64,000 nt of DNA from Patiria pectinifera (Eukaryota; Echinodermata; Asteroidea; Valvatida; Asterinidae): the NCBI GenBank assembly GCA_029964075.1, contig CM057149.1, forward strand, positions 1,808,465-1,872,464, given 5' to 3'. Every line of letters starts with the position of its first letter. Positions within the stretch are counted from its first letter, which is position 1. The notes under the pieces are model-generated. The model had not been told where the DNA came from and made no database searches. It saw nothing but the letters and a program-made list of their open reading frames with translations. The translations under genes and the position numbers were made by a program. Below, one piece after another: positions 12,401 through 20,700 of the stretch.

Positions 12401-14518
12401 AATCTGGAAATTTCACGAAAAATATACATCTGAAAAAGGCAGCACTTTCTGATTAGCCTATAAAGAGGGTGAGTATGCTTCTAAAGCAAAAAAACCTACA
12501 AACTAAGCCTAAATGCGAAAATCAAAATTTGGCAAAGTGCGACACGTTTTTGTACATGTGGATGTGTGGCCTATGTTTACGGAGGCAGTCCAGTACATAG
12601 GCCACATTTATGGGGCTACCCGGACCCATCAGCGCGCCGACGCGGCATACAGTCTACCGACGGGGAGGGCTTCCGACTTCTTCCAAGTGGAGATGCTGCG
12701 TAGCACTGTTATGACTGTGGAGCATATTTTTATGACAATTTATTTTTCAATTAATTAAAAACATAGGAAAGCCCTTGTCGTACTCTTTTGGAAAAAAAAA
12801 CCAAAACGGCGATCAGCCAAACGGCGATCAGCCGTCGTCAAAATCCCCGGTACTATCCCAAAAACTAGGCCCCAAAACATGCGAGTCGACTTGTCTCAAC
12901 GGTCGAGTTGTCTCAACGGTCGACTTGTCCCGAGTCGAGTTGTCTCAACGCTCGACTTGTCTGACCCCCGGAAAGCCAAGCATGCCAAGGGATAGCCCCA
13001 CTAGTGTGGCCGCGGTATGCTGCGCTGAACCTCTGGCCACACACCGTGGTACCGCGCACTACTGAGGACGAAGTTTTCAAAAAAATTACGGTCAGTTTCT
13101 TACATATGGTTGTATTCTATGATGTCTCATCTATCACTTCTGGGATGCTTGGGTGTAATGCTGTTCAATTTTCCGAGATATTCTTGAATCTTTCTGGAGC
13201 CCATATGCACTCGTGAAACGTCTGGTGATGGCAGCCATTCTGGATGTGACAAGAGATGACCTCAAGCTGTGACGTCGCGTTTATGCAAGTTGCTTGTCGA
13301 GCGAGGGCGCGAGTTGCAAATGCGACGGCTGTTTCCTGTACCATGCATTTATCGTCTGATGGGGGCCACGTGCACTGATCTCTATTCAGGATCCACGGCA
13401 CAGAAAACAGCCGTCGCATTTGCAACTCGCGCCCTCGCTCGACAAGCAATTTGCATAAACTTGACGTCACAGCTTGAGGTCATCTCTTGTCACATTCAAA
13501 ATGGCTGCCATCACCAGACGTTTCACGAGTGCATATATAAGAATATCTTGGAAAATTGAACATCATCACTCCTAAGCATCCCAGAAGTGATAGATGGGAC
13601 ATCATAAAATACAACCATATGTAAGAAACGGACCGTAATTTTTAGGCAGTGGATATTTTGCCGGAGACGGCAAACCTTTAGTAAACGTTAGTTTGCCGGA
13701 TATGCACTGAACATGCACAGTTACTGTTTTTTTGTACTTAAACATTTTCCGGTGACAAATTTTAGTCTGGCTCCATGCCAATATTATCGTTGTAACCTCG
13801 TATTCACAAGATGGGATTCAGACCATTTTATAATTTCGGACTTTATTTCCCTTTTAAAAAAAAATCCTTCAGAGCCACATATCTGAAAAAGAAAATGTAA
13901 TACTCTGCAATAAAATGTTTGAGACATATTAAAATAATAAAAGAAGAATATTCTTATTTATTTGGGGATGGGAAAAAAAACTTGAAAATGTGGCGGCGAT
14001 CAGATTCGAACCTGAGTCATCCCGCTCAATAGAGCTTTTGCTTAACCACTACACCAAACGTGCTGCACAACTTTTGGTGGGAATTTAATACATCTTATAA
14101 TTCAGCCCTATCTTAAAGAGTACAGCGCCCTCTGTTGATATGGATTGCCGCCGGCAACTTTAGTAAACGTTAGTTTGCCGTCATCACCTCCGGCAAATTA
14201 TCCACAATCTAATTTTTATGAAAACGCCCTCAGTAGTGCGCGGTACCACGGTGTGTGGCCAGAGGTAATTCAGCGCGGCGCAGCATACCGCGGCCACAGG
14301 GCTAGCAGTGGCTAGGGAGTCCACCTGGGCTAGGAGCAAAAGGTGTTCTTGCGTGGCCCTGCATTCCTTTTTAAAGCTCCATGGGTGATCTATCTTTCCG
14401 AGAGGAATTTACGTTTCGCTGGTTACAAATTATCCAACACGAAGAACCTACCGAGCGTGAAAACTGGGTATGCAACAAGAAGAATAACCACCAGAGATCT
14501 CCAACTGAGGGAAGCCAT
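3319..14518 (-). CDS. SSR4: Translocon-associated protein subunit delta (TRAP-delta), six exons
   Basis: TRAP-delta is a single-pass ER membrane protein of the translocon-associated complex, which sits beside Sec61 and aids protein translocation. Coding exons in order are 14452-14518, 9061-9179, 7919-7990, 6690-6779, 4077-4142 and 3319-3423. They total 519 nt and encode 172 residues plus stop, against 173 in human. The predicted protein has a signal peptide (about 1-22, hydrophobic [12 protein letters not shown]), a luminal domain with Cys26 and Cys57, the family stretches [19 protein letters not shown] and [12 protein letters not shown], a membrane span near 146-164 and a basic tail ending RAKSRIQA. 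Every junction has GT-AG ends and keeps phase (1, then 0 throughout). The gene diverges from GPKOW with 88 bp between start codons. Intron 1 (5.3 kb) is swollen by transposons. Recognition comes from family knowledge; the exon calls come from the sequence. Confidence 0.95.
4077..4142 (-). CDS. SSR4: SSR4 exon 5: luminal domain, distal part
   Basis: Begins AMRAGDD and ends FTINVAHR, 22 codons, phase 0 at both sides. The donor is AGG followed by GTAAAC. The segment aligns with the FTVSVDHR stretch of the family. Confidence 0.92.
4578..4759. mobile_element. Short MITE with CAGTAGTTTTTG ends
   Basis: The terminal inverted repeats run about 36 bp: CAGTAGTTTTTG followed by an imperfect match through TTATTTTGTGAAGCA, mirrored at 4724-4759. 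The element is about 180 bp with no coding capacity. It lies in SSR4 intron 4. No clear target duplication is visible. Confidence 0.7.
5012..6003. mobile_element. Mariner/Tc1-type element, internally deleted
   Basis: The element is flanked by TA on both sides (5010-5011 and 6004-6005). Its ends, CAGGGCGAG and the inverted CAGGGTGACTCACAGG, extend into a longer inverted repeat of roughly 150-200 bp that includes GGGTATTGACCACAGTC. Between the arms lies a broken transposase-like frame. TA duplication plus CAGGG ends fits the IS630-Tc1-mariner group. Confidence 0.75.
5281..5701 (+). pseudogene. Degenerate mariner-like transposase remnant
   Basis: The plus strand reads [16 protein letters not shown], then [18 protein letters not shown], then [18 protein letters not shown] after an in-frame stop. 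This resembles the N-terminal helix-turn-helix domain of invertebrate mariner-type transposases. A later piece, [20 protein letters not shown], resembles their C-terminal tail. The DDE catalytic core between the two is missing. Family assignment is by pattern memory and is moderate. Confidence 0.55.
6090..6232. repeat. Foldback MITE in SSR4 intron 4
   Basis: CACCATGTAACAAATCTCTT at the left is mirrored by AGAGATGTTACATGGTG at the right, and the pairing continues through TTTTGTGAGTTTGTGAG. Arms are about 45 bp around a roughly 50-bp loop. There is no coding capacity. Confidence 0.75.
6690..6779 (-). CDS. SSR4: SSR4 exon 4: conserved luminal core
   Basis: Thirty codons, phase 0, acceptor TTCACAG and donor AAG|GTAGGT. 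Encodes [18 protein letters not shown] followed by [12 protein letters not shown], the most conserved block of the family and the sequence that identified the gene. Confidence 0.96.
7919..7990 (-). CDS. SSR4: SSR4 exon 3
   Basis: Twenty-four codons, phase 0, acceptor AATGCAG and donor CAG|GTATGG. Encodes [17 protein letters not shown] then FGDNQYQ, matching the GGKQFPVTR region of vertebrate TRAP-delta. Confidence 0.93.
8513..8946. mobile_element. piggyBac-like MITE with telomere-like ends and internal minisatellite
   Basis: TTAA occurs at both edges (8509-8512 and 8947-8950). The ends are CCCTAACCCAC and its inverted match GGGGGTTAGGG. TTAA duplication with CCCTA-type ends is typical of piggyBac. 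The interior is a degenerate tandem array built from GGAGGATTTTGGAGGATTGA and GGATGAATG units. There is no transposase. It lies in SSR4 intron 2. Confidence 0.7.
9061..9179 (-). CDS. SSR4: SSR4 exon 2: start of luminal domain
   Basis: The first two bases complete Gly23, split with exon 1. Encodes [19 protein letters not shown] and then [18 protein letters not shown], with the paired cysteines 26 and 57. Acceptor ATGTAG, donor AAG|GTACAG. Confidence 0.94.
9560..9908. mobile_element. Partial TAGCCCC-family foldback element
   Basis: The right end GGCCACATTTATGGGGCTA and the interior GGGTGAGTATGCTTCTAAAG match the copies at 12237-12618, 20222-21802 and 48520-48796. The left terminus is not visible, so this copy is truncated. 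It lies in SSR4 intron 1. Confidence 0.6.
9938..10216. mobile_element. hAT-type MITE with CATGGGCGTCGC ends
   Basis: CATGGGCGTCGCAAGG is mirrored by CCTGGCGACGCCCATG. The interior has homopolymer G, A and C runs. Flanks ACCTAGCT and ACCTACAG look like a decayed 8-bp duplication. The clean copy at 63616-63860 supports this reading. The long minus-strand frame over it is an artefact of the G/C runs. Confidence 0.75.
10480..11562. repeat. Complex of inverted repeats in SSR4 intron 1
   Basis: The motif AATTTGGNATCGCACT followed by ACGNTCCGG occurs at about 10550, 10855 (followed by GACGCTCCGGGCATTCC) and inverted at about 10895 and 11305. Several palindromic joins are present. This is probably the arms of one or more rearranged foldback elements. 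No outer termini could be fixed. Confidence 0.5.
12060..12236. other. Very GC-rich segment inside a foldback element
   Basis: The composition is sharply different from the surrounding AT-rich DNA, with many CpG and CCGG steps such as GGCGTCGGGCCGGCGTGCCG. The motif GCACACTCGATGCACAG recurs as GCACACGTTGATGCACAG about 120 bp later. It continues past the nested insertion at 12628. No gene is recognised. Confidence 0.6.
12237..12618. mobile_element. TAGCCCC-family foldback MITE with perfect 9-bp duplication
   Basis: TAGCCCCATAAATGTGGCC is mirrored by GGCCACATTTATGGGGCTA, and the arms pair for over 100 bp. It is flanked by the perfect direct repeat CCCGGACCC (12228-12236 and 12619-12627). A 9-bp duplication suggests the Mutator group, but no transposase is present to confirm it. 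Confidence 0.85.
13645..14209. mobile_element. Nested TIR element with 9-bp duplication TAATTTTTA
   Basis: The direct repeat TAATTTTTA flanks it (13636-13644 and 14210-14218). The sister foldback at 16239-18190 shows the uninterrupted site. The ends hold TGGATATTTTGCCGGAG and its inverted near-match. Each end also contains CTTTAGTAAACGTTAGTTTG, in the same orientation at both ends. A tRNA-like segment lies inside. Confidence 0.8.
13990..14066 (-). repeat. tRNA-derived (SINE-like) segment, not a functional tRNA
   Basis: The minus strand reads TTTGGTGTAGTGGTTAAGC (A-box region) and, about 40 bases on, GGTTCGAATC (B box). The acceptor-stem halves do not pair and the anticodon arm is irregular. 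It is therefore probably a tRNA pseudogene or SINE head inside the nested element. Confidence 0.55.
14452..14518 (-). CDS. SSR4: SSR4 exon 1: start codon and signal peptide
   Basis: ATG at 14518 in the context CAACATGGC. Encodes [20 protein letters not shown] then TLG, a typical ER signal peptide. The donor G|GTAGGT leaves one base that joins exon 2 in frame. No other upstream exon with this fit was found. Confidence 0.92.
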
Positions 14519-14606
14519 GTTGAAAGAGGACACGTAGGCAAAGGTCAAACGATGATGGCGCCCTCAGTTGGTTGGACAGAGACTAGACATCGATGTGAAA
14601 ACGAAG
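14519..14606. promoter_or_regulatory. Bidirectional SSR4/GPKOW promoter
   Basis: Only 88 bp separate the two divergent start codons. No TATA box is visible. Both ATGs sit in a match to SAASATGGC (GAAGATGGC for GPKOW, CAACATGGC for SSR4), the core of the TISU/YY1 initiator used by TATA-less genes with very short 5' UTRs. A further ATGATGGCGCC lies at about 14550. Transcription starts are inferred, not mapped. Either gene could also start inside the other's 5' region. Confidence 0.75.
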
Positions 14607-14770
14607 ATGGCTGAGCGAGAAGAACTAGAAACGGGAAAAATTTCTTTTGGCTTTACAAAGAAAAAAAAGTCCAATCTGTTGGAAACAAATGTACGTGAGC
14701 AGAGTACACTCGGTGGAAAAGAGGCAGAAACTGATTTCGTTCACGCCTTGGAGGGAAAAGAAGTGAAAAG
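14607..14770 (+). CDS. GPKOW: GPKOW exon 1: N-terminus
   Basis: The chosen ATG (GAAGATGGCTG) gives MAEREELETGKISFGFTKKK and ends EGKEVK plus a split Ser. ISFGF and EGKE match the start of vertebrate GPKOW. An in-frame ATG lies 39 bp upstream but has no family match and would extend into the SSR4 side. Donor AAAAG|GTATCC. Confidence 0.92.
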
Positions 14771-17700
14771 GTATCCTCGATCCTCCTATTTCTGCGTAGC
14801 GTATTTCTGCGTAGTAGTGTGGCCGCGGCAGAGGTTCAGCGCAGAGAGCAGCGCAGCATACCGCGGCCACACTAGTGGGGCTAATTTCTGCGCAGACATG
14901 GCAGATGCAGATGTCGAACGCAATTTGAGTCCTCCATGCAAGTTTAAACTTGCGCGCGCAAGTTTAAACTTGTGCGAGGGACTCCTAAAGCATGCAAATT
15001 ACACCGCGCCATTTTAATTTGCGCGCGCAAGTTTAAACTTGCGTAAAGGCGATCGCAACCCGGCTTCTTTTGCGGGCGGGATTTTCATTGATGACGAAAA
15101 CAAATTTCAAAACACGAGTACATGGAGAAATTATGGAATATATGAATGAATAAATAAATAAATAAAAAGGGGAATTCAGTTAGCGTCAATGTAAAGAAAC
15201 ATTGAGATTTAGCAGTGCTTATCAGAGAAGTAGTTTAAGGGTAAGTGGGGGCGGGCGGAGCCGGGGAGGGGACCGGGCAAGCAATAAACTTAAGCGCGAT
15301 TGCTTTGAAAGTGTACTGAAGTTGTTCAATAATGGAGACCAGCTTCAAGTTTTTTGCTTTGTAAACCTAATTGGCATTTTATTTATATTCTTGAATGTAA
15401 ATAAATCATAATTTCCTAGGTGTAACCCGCTGTTAACGTAAAAAGAATGATTATGATCCTTTCAATTGTTCAAGTTTTGACATTATAGTAATCATTTACA
15501 TTATTTTTAAAATGCTTATGTATTCTACAACGAAAAAAATACTTATATTCTTAAAAAAATACTAATTAATTTGACAATTAATAAATTGGACGGTACAATA
15601 ATTCATATTGTTTTTAGAAATACTTGCATAACATTTCGAATTTGCCGGAGCGCTGTGTACACTTCCAAAATGCATAATTTGAAAAAAATTAATGAATGCA
15701 TTACTAATTTAATTAATTAATTAAATTTATTACTTAAACAAATATTTTTTTATTGCAGGCTCAATCATTCATATTAAAAAATGTTTACAACTTAAAAACG
15801 CTATGCATATAAAATGGTAATTATTTTAAAAAGTAAACTAAATTTGCAAATGATTTAATTAATGAATTTAATAAAATGTTTCAAAAAAAGGCATTAAGGC
15901 ATTGTCTCCCGAAGCTCAGTGATGCTATTAAATCGGAGAAAAAAATCTGCTTTAAAAATAATGTTACATATCTGCATGACAATTGAGTATAACCGGGGGA
16001 AAAAATAGTTTAGCGGCTCTGTATGCGTGGCCGGGAAAATCTATGCAGTGCACAAGTTTAAACTTGCGTGCGCAATTTGTTGCAAGGAAATGAATGCGCG
16101 CGCAAGTTTAAACTTGCACGCGCGCAGGTTTAAACTTGCGCGGGGGACTCACTTTGCGCTCGACACAGATAAAGGGCTTTACACTTGTTTTAGGGAGGAA
16201 AGGGAGTCCACCTGGGCTAGGCTTTGCACGGTCTATTATAGCCCCACTAGTGTGGCCGCGGTATGCTGCACTGAACCTCTGGCCACACACCGTGGTACGC
16301 GTGTCGAGCGCAATTTGAGTCCCCCACGCAAGTTTAAACTTGCGCGCGCAAGTTTAAACTTGCGCCAGGGACTCCTGAAGCACGCAAATTACACCGCGCC
16401 ATTTTAATTTGCGCGCGCAAGTTTAAACTTGCGCAAAGGCGATCGCAACCTTCTTTTGCGGGCGGGATTTTCATTGATGAAGAAAAAAAAATTCAAAACA
16501 CGAGTACATGGAGAAATTATGGAATATATATATGAATGAATAAAGAAATAAATAAAAAGGGGAATTCAATTAGCGTCAATGAAAAGAAACATTGAGATTT
16601 AGCAGTACTTATCAGAGAAGTAGTTTAAGGGTACATGGGGGCGGGCGAAGCCGGGGAGGGGACCGGGCAAGCAATAAACTTAAGCACGATTGCTTTGAAA
16701 GTGTACTGAAGTTGTTCAATAATGGAGACCAGCTTCAAGTTTTTTGCTTTGTAAACCTAATTGGCATTTTATTTATATTCTTGAATGTAAATAAATCATA
16801 ATTTCCTAGGTGTAACCCGCTGTTAACGTAAAAAGAATGATTATGATCCCTTTAATCGTTCAAGTTTTGACATTATACTAATCATTTACATTATGTTTAA
16901 AATGCTTATGTATTCTACAATTAAAAAAGTACTTATATTCTTAAAGAAATACTAATTAATTTAACAATTAATAAATTGGACGGTACAATAATTCATATTG
17001 TTTTTAGAAATACTTGCATAACATTTTGCCGGAGCGCTGTGTACACTTCAAAAATGCATAATTTGAAAAAAATTAATGAATGCATTACTAATTTAATTAA
17101 TTAATGAAATGTATTACTTTAACAAATATTTTTTTTTATTGCAGGCTCAATCGTTCATATTAAAAAATGTTTACAACTTAAAAACGCTATGCATATAAAA
17201 TGGAAATTATTTTAAAAAGTAAACTAAATTTGCAAATGATTTAATTAATGAATTTAATAAAATATTTCAAAAAATAAAGCATTGTCTCCCGAAGCTCAGT
17301 GATGCTATTAAATCGGAGAAAAAAATCTGCTTTAAAAATAATGTTACATATCTGCATGACTATTGAGTAAACCCGGGTGAAAAAATAGTTTAGCGGCTCT
17401 GTATGCGTGGCCGGGAAAATCTATGCAGTGCGCAAGTTTAAACTTGCGTGCGCAATTTGTAGCAAGGAAATGAATGTGCGCGCAAGTTTAAACTTGCGTG
17501 CGCGCAGGTTTAAACTTGCGCGCGCAAGTTCAAACTTGCGCGGGGGACTCACTTTGCGCTCGACACGCGCACTACTGAGGACGTTTTCATAAAAATTACA
17601 GGCATTTTCTTACATATGGTTGTATTCTATGATGTCCCATCTATCACTTCTAGGATGCTTAGGTGTAACGATGTTCAATTTTCCGAGATATTCTTGAATC

Positions 17701-20700
17701 TTTCTGGAGCCCATATGCACTCGTGAAACGTCTGGTGATGGCAGCCATTTTGAATGTGACAAGAGATGACCTCAAGCTGTGACGTCGCGTTTATGCAAAT
17801 TGCTTGTCGAGCAAGGGCGCGAGTTGCAAATGCGACGGCTGTTTCCTGTGCCATGGATCCTGAATAGAGATCAGTGCACGTGGCCCCCTGACGATAAATA
17901 CATGGTACAGGAAACAGCCGCCGCATTGCAACTCGCGCCCTCGCTCGACAAGCAATTTGCATAAACGCGACGTCACAGCTTGAGGTCATCTCTTGTCACA
18001 TTCAAAGTGGCTGCCATCACCAGACGTTTCACGAGTGCATGGGCTCCAGAAAGATTCAAGAATATCATAGAATACAACCATATGTAAGAAAATGCCTGTA
18101 ATTTTTATGAAAACGTCCTCAGTAGTGCGCGTACCACAGTGTGTGGCCAGAGGTTCAGCGCAGCATACCGCGGCCACACTAGTGGGGCTAGGTCTATTAG
18201 TACTCATGTCGAGCGCAGTTTGAGTCCTCCGCGCAAGTTTAAACTTGCACGTGCATTAATTTCCTTGCTACAAATTGCGCACGCAAGTGTAAACTTGCGC
18301 GCTACATAGATTTTTCCCATGCATGCCAAAGCCGCCAAACTAGTTTTTTTCCTGGTAAACTCATGCAGATTATGTAACATTATTTTTAAAAGCAGATTTT
18401 TCTCCAATTAATCATGTTAATAGCACCACTGTGCTTCGTGAGACAATGCCCTAATGCCTTTTTTGGGTAATCCTTACTTTTAGGACCCTGTTCCTCTATA
18501 GGAAGAGAAAGACTCACCAAAACAGTTGACTAAATGACACTCAAAATTGACATTCTGATATTTCTTGACACATCTGAACAATTGGCAATGACACCTTCTT
18601 GGATATCAGCAGGTTTAATTTTGTGGAAAGAGGGCAGGGCTTTGATTTATGAGGAAATAAGGGGTAAAAGACGACAATGACAACCAGAAAACAAACTCAA
18701 AAACCAAGATGGCAAACGTGAAAGCTAGATGCAATGAAAGCTCGATGCTGATTGGCTGATAAAAAATAAACGTCTTATTTATTTTTTTAGCAGCCAATCA
18801 GCATCGGGCTTTCATTATGTAGGGCTTTCACTTGTGTTGTGAGAACTACAACATGCACGTCTGACTGCAAAAAAAAGGTAGGAATGTCACATTTTCTTTG
18901 AAAGTGCTTTCAAAATTACAACTAACATGAGTTAATATGAAAAAAAAAGACAAAAAAGTCACTTTTGGTACTGGACAGCTGGACAGTCATCTGCAAAAGT
19001 CAGTTTTGAACAGAACTTGTAAAAATAAGAGGTGTCCTAACGGCTAAAGATAAGGATTACCCAATTTTTGAACATTTTATTAACAGTATTATGCTAATGA
19101 GGTTGACTGTGTGGGTTCAGAGATAAGGGGTGGTAATGCAAACAATTTATGCACTTCATGATGTGTATTATTGTTGTTGGCTCATTTGGAGTTTTGTTAA
19201 ATAAACAACATATTTATTCATTAATTCAAATTAATTATATTAATTACTAAATTAAATTAATTAATTAAATCATTAATAAATTTATTTACTTTTTAAAATA
19301 ATTACCATTTTATATGCATAGCATGTTTAAGTTAAAGCACGTAAAAATTAATATGAATTATTTAGCCTGCAAGTAAAATAATTGTTTAAAGTAATTAAAT
19401 TAATTAATTAAATTAGTAATGAGTTCATTAATTTTTTTTTCAAATTATGCATTTTTGAAGTGTACACAGTGCTCGAAATGTTATGCAAAGTATTTTTAAA
19501 AACAAAATGAAATATTGTACCGTCCAATTAATTAATTGCTAGATTAATAAAATTAGTATTTTTTTAATTGTACAGTACATGTAATATAATTTAAAGCACT
19601 TAAAAAATAATGTTAATGATTACTATAACGTCAAAAATCTTGAACAATTGAAGGGATGATAATCATTCTTTTACGCTAACAACGGGTTACCCCTAGGAAA
19701 TTATGATTTATTTACATTTAAGAAAAACGCTAATTAGGTTTACATATGCAAGGTAAAAAACCTTGAAGCTTTTCTCCATTTTCGAACAACTTCAGTACTC
19801 TCTCCAAGCAATCACCGTGCTTATTGATTGCTTGCCTGGTCCCCTTCCCGCCCCGGCCCCGCCCCCTAAAAAACTTCTCTGATAAGCACTGCTAAATCTC
19901 AATGTTTCTTTTCATTGACCCTAATTGAATTCCTCTTTTTATTGTTTATTTGTTTGTTCTTTAATTTATTCCATTATTTATTAATTTATTTCTCCATGTA
20001 CTTGTGTTTCGAACATTTATTTTTCTTCATCAATGAAAATCCCGCCCGCAAGGTTCTCAAATTGCGATCGCCTTTGCGCAAGTTGTAACGTGCGCACGCA
20101 AATTAAAATGGCGCGGTGTAATTTGCGTGCTTCGAGAGTCCCTTGCGCAAGTTTAAACTTGCGTGCGGAAGTTTAAACTTGGGCAAGGGGCTCAAATTGC
20201 GCTCGACACTACTACTAGTACTAGCCCCATAAATGTGGCCAATATACTGGACTACCTCCGTAAATCGGTCCCACTAAAATGCGTCAACAAGCATCAACTG
20301 GCGTCGGCAAACTTCAATGGTCGTCAACCCAGCGTCAACAAATTTTGTAGAAGTTTTGGAAAATCAAAAATAGCTTTAGAAATGGCAACAAAGAACACCT
20401 TCAGCATATAAATTAACGTAAAAATTCTTTCAAAAGTTGTTTTTTTCAATGCGAAACGTACCACGATTCTGTCGAGTTTGTGTTGGCCGCCAGTTTGTTT
20501 ACGTGAAGCTAGCCGTACTACGCATGCGTGAATTGTACAGAGCCATACTACGCATGCACAAAGTGTACAGCGCCATCCAAACAAGATGGTCTGACCGCAG
20601 ACATGTAAATGCATAGACTACCAGTTGTGCACGTAAAACCGAGATTTGAAAAAGTATGGGCAAACGTTTGTTGACAGTGCACGCATCCAAACAAGATGGC

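Larger units (their letters stand above)
11854..12963. mobile_element. Foldback element with 17-bp tandem units in both arms
   Basis: The left arm (11854-12000) has about eight copies of a 17-bp unit, CAAGTCGACCGTTGAGA, with C/G and T/C variants. The right arm (about 12884-12963) has the same unit inverted (TCTCAACGGTCGACTTG). Both arms end at a GTCAGAC-like boundary. Between them lies a very GC-rich block (about 12060-12240) and a nested 382-bp element. No transposase frame is seen. Confidence 0.7.
12993..14304. mobile_element. TAGCCCC-family large foldback element, interrupted
   Basis: The left arm starts TAGCCCCACTAGTGTGGCC. The right arm ends near 14304 with the inverse sequence, slightly deleted. 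Arms contain GACCTCAAGCTGTGACGTCG and AGTTGCAAATGCGACGGCTG in mirrored order around a centre near 13370. The right arm is split by the 565-bp insert at 13645-14209. A sister copy is at 16239-18190. It lies in SSR4 intron 1, next to the promoter. Confidence 0.75.

Noticed and set aside
13990..14066. Possible functional tRNA gene
   Set aside because: A and B boxes are recognisable but acceptor and anticodon stems do not pair, and it lies inside a transposon.
14568..14606. Upstream in-frame ATG for GPKOW
   Set aside because: The 13 extra residues have no family match, while the ATG at 14607 has a better initiation context and gives the family's start.
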